Source of the DNA: Paenibacillus farraposensis
GTDB taxonomy: Bacteria; Bacillota; Bacilli; Paenibacillales; Paenibacillaceae
Direction: 5' to 3'
NCBI RefSeq assembly: GCF_020736845.1
Contig: NZ_JAFFQR010000112.1
Location: forward strand, 421,903-485,902
DNA length: 64,000 nucleotides
In this document: positions 22,978 to 32,610 of the stretch, in pieces
Position numbering within the stretch: position 1 is the stretch's first letter
Layout of the letters: every line of letters starts with the position of its first letter
Notes under the pieces: generated by a model
Seen by the model: only the letters and a program-made list of their open reading frames with translations
What the model was told of the DNA's origin: nothing
The model's database searches: none
Translations under genes and position numbers: made by a program

Positions 22978-24600
22978 ATGAATTCCAAACGATCACGTTG
23001 GTTAACCCGGCCCACGCTGGCCGCGGCTGCTGCCGTAATGATATTTACTGCATCCGCTTCATACTTAGCTGCCCCCGCAGCAGCTTCCGGTGTAGCGTTC
23101 AAGGATATTTTATATAGCTATGCCTATCAGTCTATCATTTCCCTGCATGCCAAGGGGATTTTGACAGGTACACAGCCTGGCTACTTCTCTCCCAAAAAAG
23201 CAGTGACGAGAGCCGAATGGGTTACCGTACTGGATCGCATGTTTGGCCTGCAGCCTGTACAAGCGGCCGTTGCCTCCTATCGGGATGTGTCCAAACAGGC
23301 ATGGTATTACGAATGGATCGAAGCCGCTTCCCAGCTTGATATCGTTCAGGGAAGCACATCCGCCAACTTCCACCCCAACAGCCCTATCACACGGCAAGAA
23401 GCGGCCCTGATGATCGCACGTCTTATCCGCTCTTCGGAGGGATCAGAAGAAGCTGTCTCCTCTTTCACAGATGCAGATGAGATTGCAGATTGGGCTCTTG
23501 AAGCGGTAATCACCGTGAACCGTTACGGATTTATGAAAGGTGAAAATAATTATTTTCACCCCGCATCATCCCTTACTCGTGAAGAAACTGCGATTATCCT
23601 GGAGCGTCTGCTGACGTATTCCACGCAGCATGCCCGGCCAGCCGCTTCCTCCGTCACTTCTATCCGACTAGGGTGGCAATATGATCAAACCGTTCAGCAG
23701 TTTGAAAACACCGTGCTGCAGTCCAACATAAACACCCTGTCACCACGCTGGTTTTTTCTGAACAAAACAGGCAGCCTCAGCGACGATACAGATTCGTCAC
23801 TTCTTGCCTGGTCCAAACAGCATCATAAAAAAATCTGGGCTATGGTCGGCAATCGCTCCAATCTGACAATGACCCATCAAATTTTGTCCAGTGCTTTGCG
23901 GAGTAAAACCATAAGCCAGCTGGCTAATGCCGTATCTACGCATGGTTTGAACGGGCTTGTCATTGATTTTGAAAATGTAGACGGGCAGGATCGGGCCAAT
24001 CTCACATTATTCATCCAGCAATTAAAGGCCAAGCTGAAAAGCCTGAATGCTGTACTCGCCATTTGCGTCTCTCCTGATTACGGCACAGACTGGACAGCCG
24101 CTTTTGACTATAAGCAGCTTGGCGCGACTGCAGATTATATGATCCTTATGGGATATGACGAGCATTGGGGAGGCAGTTCGACCCCCGGCTCCGTCTCCTC
24201 TTTGCCATGGCTGCGTGAAAGTGTGAGACGATTAGAGCAAACGACCGATCCGCGTAAGGCAATTTTGGCACTGCCTTTATTCACAAGGAATTGGACGCTC
24301 AATGCCAGCGGGCAATCGAGCGCTTCCTCTGACATTTCACTGGTTGAGCAAAACCAACTGGTATCCCGTTTCTCTTCCAGACCGGTCTGGAATGAGGATA
24401 TTCAGCAATATTCCGCGACTTACAAAGATACTAAGCTGCATAAGCTATGGCTGGAGGAAGGACGATCCTTCACTCGGAAATATCGATTGGGGCAGGATGA
24501 AGGATTTGCCGGCTTCGCCTACTGGTATCCAGGCGGAGCCAGCCCAGATTTGTGGTCCAGTATAAAAAACGCAGACCGTTTTCAACAGCGTGGCTTGTAA
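22978..24600 (+). CDS. S-layer-anchored GH18-like glycosidase
   Basis: A 540-aa exported protein. A signal peptide of about 37 residues ends near LAAPAAASG. Three SLH repeats follow (FKDILYSYAYQSIISLHAKG; YRDVSKQAWYYEWIEAASQL; FTDADEIADWALEAVITVNR), which attach it to pyruvylated wall polymers. The rest is a GH18-type barrel like the YaaH/CwlJ-associated spore-wall glycosidases, with GLVIDFENV holding the catalytic Glu and YMILMGYDEHWGG after it. The ATG at 22978 is preferred because AGAAGG precedes it. Peptidoglycan or chitin-like substrates are expected; YaaH-type enzymes act on N-acetylglucosaminyl bonds. Confidence 0.88.
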   Translation: MNSKRSRWLTRPTLAAAAAVMIFTASASYLAAPAAASGVAFKDILYSYAYQSIISLHAKGILTGTQPGYFSPKKAVTRAEWVTVLDRMFGLQPVQAAVASYRDVSKQAWYYEWIEAASQLDIVQGSTSANFHPNSPITRQEAALMIARLIRSSEGSEEAVSSFTDADEIADWALEAVITVNRYGFMKGENNYFHPASSLTREETAIILERLLTYSTQHARPAASSVTSIRLGWQYDQTVQQFENTVLQSNINTLSPRWFFLNKTGSLSDDTDSSLLAWSKQHHKKIWAMVGNRSNLTMTHQILSSALRSKTISQLANAVSTHGLNGLVIDFENVDGQDRANLTLFIQQLKAKLKSLNAVLAICVSPDYGTDWTAAFDYKQLGATADYMILMGYDEHWGGSSTPGSVSSLPWLRESVRRLEQTTDPRKAILALPLFTRNWTLNASGQSSASSDISLVEQNQLVSRFSSRPVWNEDIQQYSATYKDTKLHKLWLEEGRSFTRKYRLGQDEGFAGFAYWYPGGASPDLWSSIKNADRFQQRGL

Positions 24601-24625
24601 AAGGGGCATTTCCAAGTGGAAGTTT

Positions 24626-26215
24626 CTATGATTGATATGCAACTTGGCCATTTACAACCGTCATTCGTACCTTAACGTCAAGTAAAGCTTGCGGATTTTC
24701 CGATATATCACGGTCAATAACCGTAAAATCAGCGGCTTTGCCTTCAGCCAGCAATCCCCTTTCACCAGCCTCCCCGGCTGCTACTGCGCTTCCTGTAGTA
24801 AAGAGCTGAATGGCCTCATGAACATTCAGCTTTTCTGCGGGAAGATAACCCTCATGCATATCTTCTGGCTTGGCACGCGTTACAGCTGCATGCATGCCGA
24901 GAAACGGGTTCAGCGGCTCAATCGGCGCGTCACTGCCGCCGGCACATGGAATACCTGCGCCCAGCAGCCTTTTCCAGGCATATAAATATTCGGTCCGCTC
25001 TTCTCCCACCCGTTCCAGCACCCATGGGAAGTCGCTTGCGACAAAACGCGGCTGGATGTCCGCAATCAGCGGCAGCTTCGCCATTCTTCGGACCAGTTCA
25101 ACCGTAAGCACCTGTCCGTGAATCAGGCGATCCGGCAGCCCGCTTTCCTTTGTCAGCGCATGTGTCTCCATTGCGGTCAAAATCATTTGCGCTGCCCCAT
25201 CGCCTATGGCATGCACAGCCACCGGAAAGCCTGTGGCTCTGGCTGCTGCCACCATCTGATTCAGCTCCGCCTGAGGTTGAATTGCCATTCCGCGGGTATG
25301 CGGAGCGTCACTGTATGGCTCGGATAATAATGCGGTTCTCCCGCCAATGGCACCATCGGCAAACATTTTGATCGCACCGATTTTATACCACTCATTTCCG
25401 CTGCCCGCACGCAGCCCTTGCACTTTTGCTTCTTCCATATATGGATGATAGATGAGCTGGTGTGTGCGAAAGGCAAGGCCTTCTTCCCTCAGCTCTCTGT
25501 AAATTCGCTGCATCGTCTCCACGCTGCCCAAAAAACGCAAATCCTCCGTGTGCGCACCAGTCAGGCCAAGTCGTAGCGCATCGAGACATGCCCGTCGAAT
25601 CGTCTCCTTTTTAACCGTATAATCCGGCTTGGGCTGTACGCTTGTAAAAGCAAAGGATGCCTCCTCATAAATCAATCCGTTCAATCGTCCTTCAGCATCT
25701 CGCCCGTAGGCTCCCGAGGCCGGATCAGGGGTGCTGTCGCTAATACCCGCACGTCGAAATGCCTCTGAATTAGCCAAAAACGTATGAAAGCACGTACGGG
25801 TCAAATAGACCGGATGCTGATCTGTTATCGCATCCAGCTCGGCTATACCCGGAATTTCAACAGGAATAAACGCATTTTCATTCCAGTTCAGCCCTAAAAT
25901 CCACTCTCCCGGCGGTGTTACAGCGACCCGCTTGCGCAGCATCGCCAGCATTTCTTCCTTGGAGGCGGCTGATGTTAGGTCCAGCATCGCCAGCTTCATG
26001 CCGTACATGGACAAATGCATATGTGAATCGGCCAAGCCTGGCAGTACATAAGCGTCCTCCCAATCCACAGTTTGGTATTCCTTGCCAGACAACTGTAATT
26101 CAAGCTCCCGGGCAGATCCGATCGCCTGAATGCGGCCATGCTGCACAATCATCGAATCTCCTTTGGAAGCCTGCTCCCCGTAGAGCCTGCCATGCTTGAA
26201 CAAAACGAACGTCAA
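24626..26215 (-). CDS. YtcJ-like amidohydrolase
   Basis: A 529-aa cytosolic metal-dependent hydrolase of the amidohydrolase 3 family. The composite beta domain (FKHGRLYG, MIVQHGRIQAIGS) leads to PGLADSHMHL, the first metal-binding HxH. The later blocks FADGAIGGRTALLSEPYSDA, VAVHAIGDGAA and GGSDAPIEPLNP supply further metal ligands and the catalytic Asp. The substrate of YtcJ-like enzymes is mostly unknown. The start is TTG at 26215 with GGGGG ten bases upstream. It is convergent with the SLH-GH18 gene, only 25 nt apart. Confidence 0.9.
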   Translation of the reverse strand: MTFVLFKHGRLYGEQASKGDSMIVQHGRIQAIGSARELELQLSGKEYQTVDWEDAYVLPGLADSHMHLSMYGMKLAMLDLTSAASKEEMLAMLRKRVAVTPPGEWILGLNWNENAFIPVEIPGIAELDAITDQHPVYLTRTCFHTFLANSEAFRRAGISDSTPDPASGAYGRDAEGRLNGLIYEEASFAFTSVQPKPDYTVKKETIRRACLDALRLGLTGAHTEDLRFLGSVETMQRIYRELREEGLAFRTHQLIYHPYMEEAKVQGLRAGSGNEWYKIGAIKMFADGAIGGRTALLSEPYSDAPHTRGMAIQPQAELNQMVAAARATGFPVAVHAIGDGAAQMILTAMETHALTKESGLPDRLIHGQVLTVELVRRMAKLPLIADIQPRFVASDFPWVLERVGEERTEYLYAWKRLLGAGIPCAGGSDAPIEPLNPFLGMHAAVTRAKPEDMHEGYLPAEKLNVHEAIQLFTTGSAVAAGEAGERGLLAEGKAADFTVIDRDISENPQALLDVKVRMTVVNGQVAYQS

Positions 26216-26255
26216 CGCTAGTCATCCCCCTTTTTCAGCAAAACACTTATCCACT

Positions 26256-26963
26256 TCATCTGATTATGCTTGTATCGCGAGCTTCCGCACTTATTGCATG
26301 GATATCGACCAGCTGCACCTCCCGGGCAAAACGGTCATGAGCAGCACAAACAGCCATTTTATAATCTTGATCCAGCTCATACTGTTTGAAATGACAATAC
26401 TCGGTGGTAAAGCCTTCAGTCGTGAAATCTATGAACGAATGTGCCTTCAGCTCGAATGAAAAAGACTTCAGCGGTAGTGTCAATCCCTGCCCTTCGGCCT
26501 TTACAAAGCTTTCCTTGAGCGTCCACAGGTCATAAAAATAAGATAAGCGGCTCTTTGCTTCCTGGCCCATTAACGCATCATACTCTGTGTCCGAAAAGCA
26601 TACCTTGCCTACCTCAAAATCAATAGGACGAAGCTGTTCAATGTCGATGCCGAGCGGATGATCATCAATGGCGCATACCACCCATTTTCCCGAATGAGAC
26701 ACATTAAAATGGAATGCGGGTGCATTCAACAAGAATGGCTTCCCGAAAGCATTGTATGTAAATTGAAGACTGGTATTAGACACCTTCAATTGCCGACAAG
26801 CGAGCCACCTTAACAATACATCGGCGTATAAGCCCCTTAAAGCGTCTTCCCGATGCAGAAAACGCTCCAGCTTCTGCCGCTTTTCCGGTGAAACCTGATT
26901 TAACAGCAGCTCATAGTGAACCTCAGCCTCCGGCTTGCTTGTATCAAGCGCGTATATTTCCAT
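26256..26963 (-). CDS. sfp: Sfp-type 4'-phosphopantetheinyl transferase
   Basis: A 235-aa enzyme that transfers phosphopantetheine from CoA to a serine of carrier proteins, which activates non-ribosomal peptide and polyketide synthases. The Mg/CoA motifs are GIDIEQ (105-110) and WTLKESFVKAEG (147-158), both complete. FNVSHSGKWVVCAI matches the substrate-binding segment. The ATG at 26963 follows GGGAGG; the longer frame does not add family sequence. It is 40 nt upstream of the amidohydrolase gene on the same strand, so both may be one transcript. No synthetase cluster lies in the window. Confidence 0.92.
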   Translation of the reverse strand: MEIYALDTSKPEAEVHYELLLNQVSPEKRQKLERFLHREDALRGLYADVLLRWLACRQLKVSNTSLQFTYNAFGKPFLLNAPAFHFNVSHSGKWVVCAIDDHPLGIDIEQLRPIDFEVGKVCFSDTEYDALMGQEAKSRLSYFYDLWTLKESFVKAEGQGLTLPLKSFSFELKAHSFIDFTTEGFTTEYCHFKQYELDQDYKMAVCAAHDRFAREVQLVDIHAISAEARDTSIIR

Positions 26964-27187
26964 GGTCGCCTCCCGTATACCGTAATAGATATCAGCCAAT
27001 TCGTAACACTCACCGTTCGCTTGAAGTCTGTTACATATGGATGGCGTGTGCCGCGTACATGGTCAATATACTACTCTAGCACTTTCAATTCAATATGGAT
27101 ACAATTGGGATAAGCAGCTCTATGAGGCTGATTTATAAGCCTATAATGTAAGCACTTTAAAAAACACATATGAGGAGGACGAAACAA

Positions 27188-28648
27188 ATGAAATATGATT
27201 TTGCCCGCTTGTTGTGTATTATGCTTACTATTTTGCTGACATTGGGCATTTTCCAAATGTTCTCACCCAGGGTGGCTTCAGCAGCATCGGCGAATGTGGT
27301 GAATGGCATTCAATTTAAGGATACGGCTGGAAACATCGTCCATGCCCATGGGGGCGGAATGATCAAAGTGGGCGGTTATTATTATTGGTTTGGTGAAAAT
27401 CGTAATCCGGGTGGCACGTTCAAGGCGGTATCAGCCTACCGTTCCTCTGATTTGAAAAACTGGGAGTTTCGCAAAAACGTGCTAACCAGCAGCTCAGCGG
27501 CAGAACTGAATGTGTCGAATATCGAGCGTCCCAAAGTAATATATAATGAAAAAACACGCAAATACGTCCTATGGATGCACAAGGAAAACGGAGTGAATTA
27601 CAACGAGGCCCGAGTTGCAGTTGCCACCTCCGATACGGTAGACGGCGATTACTCGTATCAGGGCAGCTTCCGCCCGCTGGATCACGATTCCCGCGATATG
27701 ACGGTATACAACGACAACGGAACGGCTTACCTGATCTCGGCGACGCGCGTGAACGCCGATCTGAACATTTATCGGCTGACACCGGATTTTCTGCAAGTTG
27801 AATCGCTGGTGGCAACACTTTGGCCAGGACAATACCGTGAAGCTCCGGCAATGTTCAAAAGAGGAGACGTATACTTCCTGATCACCTCCGGAGCGACCGG
27901 CTGGAATCCCAATCAGGCCAAGTATGCTACTGCAACCAGCATTGAAGGAACCTGGAGCAATACGATGAACTTCGGAGACAGTACAACCTACGGCTCGCAA
28001 TCGGCCTATGTCGTGCCTGTTGAAGGTACACAGACGACGTCGTATCTGTATTTGGGTGACCGCTGGGCAGGAGCGTGGAGCGGCCCTGTGCAAGATTCTC
28101 AATATGTGTGGCTGCCGCTACGTTTTCCAACCACGACCTCGCTTGCCATGGACTGGTTCGACAGTATTCAAATCGACACGGCCAGTGGTGTGGTGGAAGG
28201 CGTAACCACGCCAATGGTTATTGATCCGGATGCATATTATCAGCTCGTGAGCCGCAAGAGCAACAAGCCGCTGAATATCATTGGCAGCGCAACGACGGAT
28301 GGCGCGGATGTGGAGCAACGCAGGGATTCGGGAGCAACCAGCCAGCAATGGCAGCTCAAGGATGCGGGCGGTGGATATTATAAAATTGTGAACCGCAACA
28401 GCGGGAAGCTGATTGGTGTTGAAAATGGTGCCGCGACCGATGGCGCAGTTATCGAGCAGTGGAGCGACGGAGGCTGGTCCAGCCAGCATTGGCAGCTAGT
28501 ATCCATAACCGGAGGCTATTACAAGTTAAAAAATCGGGCGACCGGCAAGCTGATCGACATTTCCGAGGGCGCCACGGCCGATGGAGCCAAAGCCATTCAA
28601 TGGGGCGATAATGGCGGAACCAATCAGCATTTTCGCATCGTTAAGTAG
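27188..28648 (+). CDS. Secreted GH43-type glycosidase with a ricin-B carbohydrate-binding domain
   Basis: A 486-aa exported protein. The signal peptide ends around SPRVASAASA. A five-bladed GH43-like propeller follows (GGGMIKVGGYYYWFGENRNP; SRDMTVYNDNGTAYLISATR; YREAPAMFKRGDVYFLITSG). Family members cleave arabinan, xylan or galactan side chains. The C-terminal 135 residues are a ricin-type beta-trefoil with three QxW-like repeats (SQQWQL, SQHWQL, NQHFRI), probably binding plant polysaccharide. GAGGAGG precedes the ATG. Monocistronic, with its own terminator; no xylan or arabinan operon is next to it. Confidence 0.88.
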   Translation: MKYDFARLLCIMLTILLTLGIFQMFSPRVASAASANVVNGIQFKDTAGNIVHAHGGGMIKVGGYYYWFGENRNPGGTFKAVSAYRSSDLKNWEFRKNVLTSSSAAELNVSNIERPKVIYNEKTRKYVLWMHKENGVNYNEARVAVATSDTVDGDYSYQGSFRPLDHDSRDMTVYNDNGTAYLISATRVNADLNIYRLTPDFLQVESLVATLWPGQYREAPAMFKRGDVYFLITSGATGWNPNQAKYATATSIEGTWSNTMNFGDSTTYGSQSAYVVPVEGTQTTSYLYLGDRWAGAWSGPVQDSQYVWLPLRFPTTTSLAMDWFDSIQIDTASGVVEGVTTPMVIDPDAYYQLVSRKSNKPLNIIGSATTDGADVEQRRDSGATSQQWQLKDAGGGYYKIVNRNSGKLIGVENGAATDGAVIEQWSDGGWSSQHWQLVSITGGYYKLKNRATGKLIDISEGATADGAKAIQWGDNGGTNQHFRIVK

Positions 28649-28667
28649 AATAGCTCAGGTTAGACAC

Positions 28668-28732
28668 AAAAGGAGCCGTATTCCTAAGCAGATCGTATTG
28701 ATGATGACTGCGAAGGAAAACGGCTCTCTTTT
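28668..28732 (+). terminator. Terminator of the GH43 gene
   Basis: GGAGCCGTATTCC pairs imperfectly with GGAAAACGGCTC, followed by TCTTTT. Confidence 0.7.
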
Positions 28733-28771
28733 ACATAAGAAATTTTAATAAAGCTGATGATTTCTAATACA

Positions 28772-29287
28772 TTACTGCTCCCACGGATAACTCGTCGTCA
28801 AAAAACCCGCGAGCTGCTTGCTTTCTTCCCTGCGCTGACGCCGGATGGCCGCGCGAGATGGCGCCGTCTGGTGCAATTGCATTTCCTCTTCTGTTTCCGG
28901 AATCACCTGTGGCACATTCACTTTACGGTTGTTCTCGTCCAGTGCTACAAAGGTCAGAAAGGCCGTAGCGGCAATTTTGCGCTCACCAGTCATGAGCCCT
29001 TCGCGAATCACCTTTACGAACACTTCCATCGAGCTACGGCCTGTCCAGGTAACGAATGCCTCCAGCGTGACGGAATCGCTTGGATGGATAGGCTGCAGAA
29101 AATCCACCGAATCCGTAGACGCTGTTACCGTGTTTGTCCGGCACAGCTTGGCAGCAGCGATTGACGCGATATCGTCGATATACGACATCAGCCTGCCTCC
29201 GAAGAGTGTGTTATGATTGTTAACATCGTTGGGAAATACACGGGATGTCTTGAAACAGTAGGTTTCTCGGATGTACTTGCTTTCCAT
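28772..29287 (-). CDS. Acyl-CoA thioesterase, hotdog fold (YkhA-like)
   Basis: A 171-aa cytosolic thioesterase that hydrolyses acyl-CoA to free fatty acid and CoA. FPNDVNNHNTLFGGRLMSYI carries the N-x-x-x-x-x-GG-x2-M active-site pattern of the YciA/YkhA group, and ASTDSVDFLQPIHPSDSVTL is the central hotdog strand region. The C-terminal basic extension (AAIRRQRREESKQLAGFL) is common in Bacillales members. The ribosome site is GAGGAAAG. Single gene, followed by no clear terminator. Confidence 0.9.
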   Translation of the reverse strand: MESKYIRETYCFKTSRVFPNDVNNHNTLFGGRLMSYIDDIASIAAAKLCRTNTVTASTDSVDFLQPIHPSDSVTLEAFVTWTGRSSMEVFVKVIREGLMTGERKIAATAFLTFVALDENNRKVNVPQVIPETEEEMQLHQTAPSRAAIRRQRREESKQLAGFLTTSYPWEQ

Positions 29288-29363
29288 GGGTTATCTTTCC
29301 TCACTTTTTCTGGTTGCTATCTTTTTATATATGAAACCTGTTTAGGCTATGCTAATCATCCCA

Positions 29364-29669
29364 CTAATCCGTATAATAAATCAATACATAAAAATCCGCA
29401 TTCTCATCCGAATCATTGCGATAGGTATGTATGTCAGACCCCTGAAACTGTACGGCATCCCCCGCGCTCAGCTTAAGCGCTGTCCCTGCATTTCAAAATA
29501 CGTTTCCCCGCGGACCATGAGAATCGATTCTTCTCCCAGATGCTTTTCTGCCTGATGTGTAAAACCCGGCTTCAGACTTACCGTGAACACCTCGAATTTT
29601 TTTCCGAATGATACGCCTCCATCTCAGTTTAAATTTTGTTTCGGGTTATCTCTTCATTTATCAGCCCAT
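29364..29669 (-). pseudogene. Remnant of an XRE-cupin regulator
   Basis: GGGAGGTGATTCT precedes an ATG at 29669 that stops at once. Downstream, KKFEVFTVSLKPGFTHQAEK and HLGEESILMVRGETYFEMQG encode the C-terminal cupin of a PuuR-like HTH-cupin regulator. A single-base frameshift follows, and the end continues in the next frame (LKLSAGDAVQFQGSDIHTYR to TAG at 29364). The HTH is gone. Both the ribosome site and the C-terminus survive, so an internal deletion is the simplest explanation. Confidence 0.75.
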
Positions 29670-29928
29670 AGAATCACCTCCCTAAAGATGAGAATTATGA
29701 TTCATCGATTGTGATTGGATAAAATCCCCTTTTTCGATAACCTATTTTCAATATTGTAATTAACTATTCATTTTAGAAAAATAAAAAAAACTTGAAGCGT
29801 CCCGTTGCTGCATGCTTCGCATGATAATTTAAATCGAGTTCGATCACATATCGCACTTCCCCGTGAATATACTTAATAACCAACAAGGCCAAACTGTGCC
29901 GTGTATCCACTTGGGGGGTGCCTAACAA

Positions 29929-31095
29929 ATGCCGGAATCACGCCAGCCGCATTCATTCATCGTATCGCGCGAAGACTGGTCGCTGCATCGCAAAGGGTAC
30001 CAGGACCAGCAACGTCATCAGCAAAAGGTCAAGGATGTCATTAAGCAAAATCTGCCTGATCTGATTACGGAAGAAAATATTATTATGTCGGACGGTCAAC
30101 AGATTATTAAAGTACCGATTCGCAGTCTGGATGAGTATCGCTTCATTTATAACTATCAAAAGCAGAAGCATGTAGGCCAAGGGGATGGCGACAGTCAGGT
30201 CGGAGATGTCATCGGACGTGACCTTGCTTCCCGAAAGCCAGGTAAAGGCGAAAAGGCCGGCGACCAGCCGGGATACGATATTGTGGAAACAGAAGTTAGT
30301 ATAGAAGAACTGGAAGATATGCTGTTCGAAGAGATGGAATTGCCGCACTTGCAGCAAAAAGACAAGGATCAAATCGAGGTTGAATCTATCGTATTTAATG
30401 ATATACGCAAAAAAGGCATGCAAGCGAACATTGACAAGAAGCGCACCATTTTGGAAAATTTGCGCCGCAACGCCCGCGAAGGCAATCCAGGCATTCATCA
30501 TATCAGCCCGGATGATCTCCGCTATAAAACATGGGAAGAGAAAACGATCCCCCAATCCAACGCAGTGATCATAGCCATGATGGACACCTCAGGCTCGATG
30601 GGATCTTTTGAAAAATATTGCGCCCGCAGCTTTTTTTTCTGGATGACCCGCTTTTTGCGCCGTCAATATGAAAAGGTGGAAATTGTCTTTGTTGCGCATC
30701 ATACCGAGGCCAAGGAGGTTACAGAGGAAGAATTTTTTACCCGTGGAGAAAGCGGGGGCACCATCTGCTCTTCCGCCTATATCAAGGCACTGGACATTAT
30801 CGACAAGCGATACCCGCCGTCCAGCTACAATATTTATCCCTTCCATTTCTCGGATGGCGATAATCTGACCTCTGACAATGAACGGTGTGTAAAGCTCATC
30901 GAGGAACTGATAAAACGGTGCAATATGTTCGGCTATGGCGAAGTGAATCAATATAACCGCAGCAGTACATTGATGTCAGCCTACAAAAACATTAAAAAGG
31001 ATCAGTTTATGTATTATGTCATTAAGGAAAAAGGCGAGGTATACGAAGCCTTGCGGACCTTTTTTCGCAAACGTGAAGGGGGAACGGCCGGATGA
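29929..31095 (+). CDS. yhbH: Sporulation protein YhbH (DUF444)
   Basis: A 388-aa protein of the YhbH/YeaH family, a mother-cell sporulation protein of unclear biochemistry with a VWA-like metal site. PHSFIVSREDWSLHRKGYQD at the start and AVIIAMMDTSGSMGSFEKYC (about residues 211-230) with its D-x-S-x-S are typical. GGGGGGTG precedes the ATG. The stop overlaps the spoVR start by four bases (ATGA), so the two are translationally coupled. The usual third partner, prkA, is at 41.4-43.3 kb on the other strand. Confidence 0.93.
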   Translation: MPESRQPHSFIVSREDWSLHRKGYQDQQRHQQKVKDVIKQNLPDLITEENIIMSDGQQIIKVPIRSLDEYRFIYNYQKQKHVGQGDGDSQVGDVIGRDLASRKPGKGEKAGDQPGYDIVETEVSIEELEDMLFEEMELPHLQQKDKDQIEVESIVFNDIRKKGMQANIDKKRTILENLRRNAREGNPGIHHISPDDLRYKTWEEKTIPQSNAVIIAMMDTSGSMGSFEKYCARSFFFWMTRFLRRQYEKVEIVFVAHHTEAKEVTEEEFFTRGESGGTICSSAYIKALDIIDKRYPPSSYNIYPFHFSDGDNLTSDNERCVKLIEELIKRCNMFGYGEVNQYNRSSTLMSAYKNIKKDQFMYYVIKEKGEVYEALRTFFRKREGGTAG

Positions 31096-32537
31096 GCATC
31101 GATCAGAAAGAGCTGGAATATGCGATATCAGAAATTATGGAGGTAGCAGATGGCTTCGGGCTCGACTACTATCCGATGCGGTATGAGATTTGTCCGGCGG
31201 ATATCGTATACACGTTCGGGGCCTATGGGATGCCCACACGTTTCAGCCACTGGAGTTTTGGGAAAGCCTTTCACAAGATGAAGATGCAGTATGATTTTGG
31301 TCTCAGCAAAATCTATGAGCTGGTGATCAACTCCAATCCCTGCTATGCCTTCCTGCTCGAGGGAAATTCATTGGTTCAAAATAAACTGATTGTCGCCCAT
31401 GTGCTGGCGCACTGTGATTTTTTCAAGCATAACGTTCACTTCTCGACTTCCAACCGCAATATGGTCGAGAGTATGTCCGCCACCGCAGAGCGAATCAGCA
31501 GCTATGAAATGGAATACGGCTCGCAGGCCGTCGAATCCTTCATTAACGCTGTACTGGCGATACAAGAGCATGTTGATCCACAGTTAATCAAACCAAGGCC
31601 TCTGGACAAACAACGCTACATGGAGCTCAAAATCCGGGAACAGAAAGAACCTAAAAAACAACGTCCCCCTGGTCCTTACGATGATCTGTGGTCACTGGAC
31701 ACTGTGAAGCAGCAGCGAAGTTCAACGGAAAGCGAAGGCACTCAGCAAGTACGGCCGTTCCCGCCGGAACCGGAAAAAGACATTGTATGGTTTATTCAGG
31801 AATTTTCAGGGGTGCTGGAGGACTGGCAGCGGGATATTATGACAATGCTGCGGGACGAAATGCTGTATTTTTGGCCCCAAATCGAGACCAAAATCATGAA
31901 TGAAGGCTGGGCCTCCTTTTGGCATCAGCGGATTGTAAGAGAACTGGATTTGACCGGGGATGAAACCGTTGAATTTGCAATGCTGAATGCTTCGGTCGTA
32001 CAGCCTTCCAGACAAAGCCTAAACCCGTATTATTTGGGGCTTAAAATATTTGAGGATATTGAAAAGCGGTGGGACAATCCAACCCGCGAGGAGCAGGAGC
32101 GACAAGGACGCAAGCCGGGCGAAGGACGGGCAAAAATGTTCGAGGTACGGGAGTTTGACTCGGACACCTCTTTTATACGTAATTACATGACCAAGAAGCT
32201 GACGGAGGATTTGGATCTGTATGTGTTCGAGAAACGGGGATCGGATTGGAAAATTACCGATAAATCCTGGGAAAACATACGGGACCAGCTTGTGTTTTCA
32301 CGTGTGAATGGGGGGTCCCCTTATATCGTCGTCGAGGACGGCGATTATCTGCATACAGGCGAGTTAAAGCTAAAGCACCAGTATGAAGGAATTGAACTGG
32401 ATTTAAAATATATGGAACGTACGCTTCCGTATGTATATCAGCTATGGGGTCGCCCCGTACATTTGGAAACCATGATTGAGGGGAAGCCCGCCTTATTCTC
32501 ATACGACGGTAAAAAACATCATCGCAAGTTTGTGTAA
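31092..32537 (+). CDS. spoVR: SpoVR family stage V sporulation protein
   Basis: A 481-aa cytosolic protein of the SpoVR family, needed for normal spore cortex formation in Bacillus. YEICPADIVYTFGAYGMPTR and FSHWSFGKAFHKMKMQYDFG are the conserved N-terminal blocks; NEGWASFWHQRI and FEVREFDSDTSFIRNYMTKK lie further on. It is coupled to yhbH by the ATGA overlap and ends in a strong terminator. The length matches the family. Confidence 0.95.
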   Translation: MSIDQKELEYAISEIMEVADGFGLDYYPMRYEICPADIVYTFGAYGMPTRFSHWSFGKAFHKMKMQYDFGLSKIYELVINSNPCYAFLLEGNSLVQNKLIVAHVLAHCDFFKHNVHFSTSNRNMVESMSATAERISSYEMEYGSQAVESFINAVLAIQEHVDPQLIKPRPLDKQRYMELKIREQKEPKKQRPPGPYDDLWSLDTVKQQRSSTESEGTQQVRPFPPEPEKDIVWFIQEFSGVLEDWQRDIMTMLRDEMLYFWPQIETKIMNEGWASFWHQRIVRELDLTGDETVEFAMLNASVVQPSRQSLNPYYLGLKIFEDIEKRWDNPTREEQERQGRKPGEGRAKMFEVREFDSDTSFIRNYMTKKLTEDLDLYVFEKRGSDWKITDKSWENIRDQLVFSRVNGGSPYIVVEDGDYLHTGELKLKHQYEGIELDLKYMERTLPYVYQLWGRPVHLETMIEGKPALFSYDGKKHHRKFV

Positions 32538-32566
32538 CAAGTATAGACGAAAAAAAATAGCCTATA

Positions 32567-32607
32567 TAAAAAGGCGCATTCCGAAAAAACGGATACGCGC
32601 TTTTTTA
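32567..32607. terminator. Terminator between spoVR and the HK remnant
   Basis: AAAAAGGCGCATTCCG pairs imperfectly with CGGATACGCGCTTTTTT around six A. It can serve both convergent units. Confidence 0.8.
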
Positions 32608-32610
32608 GGG

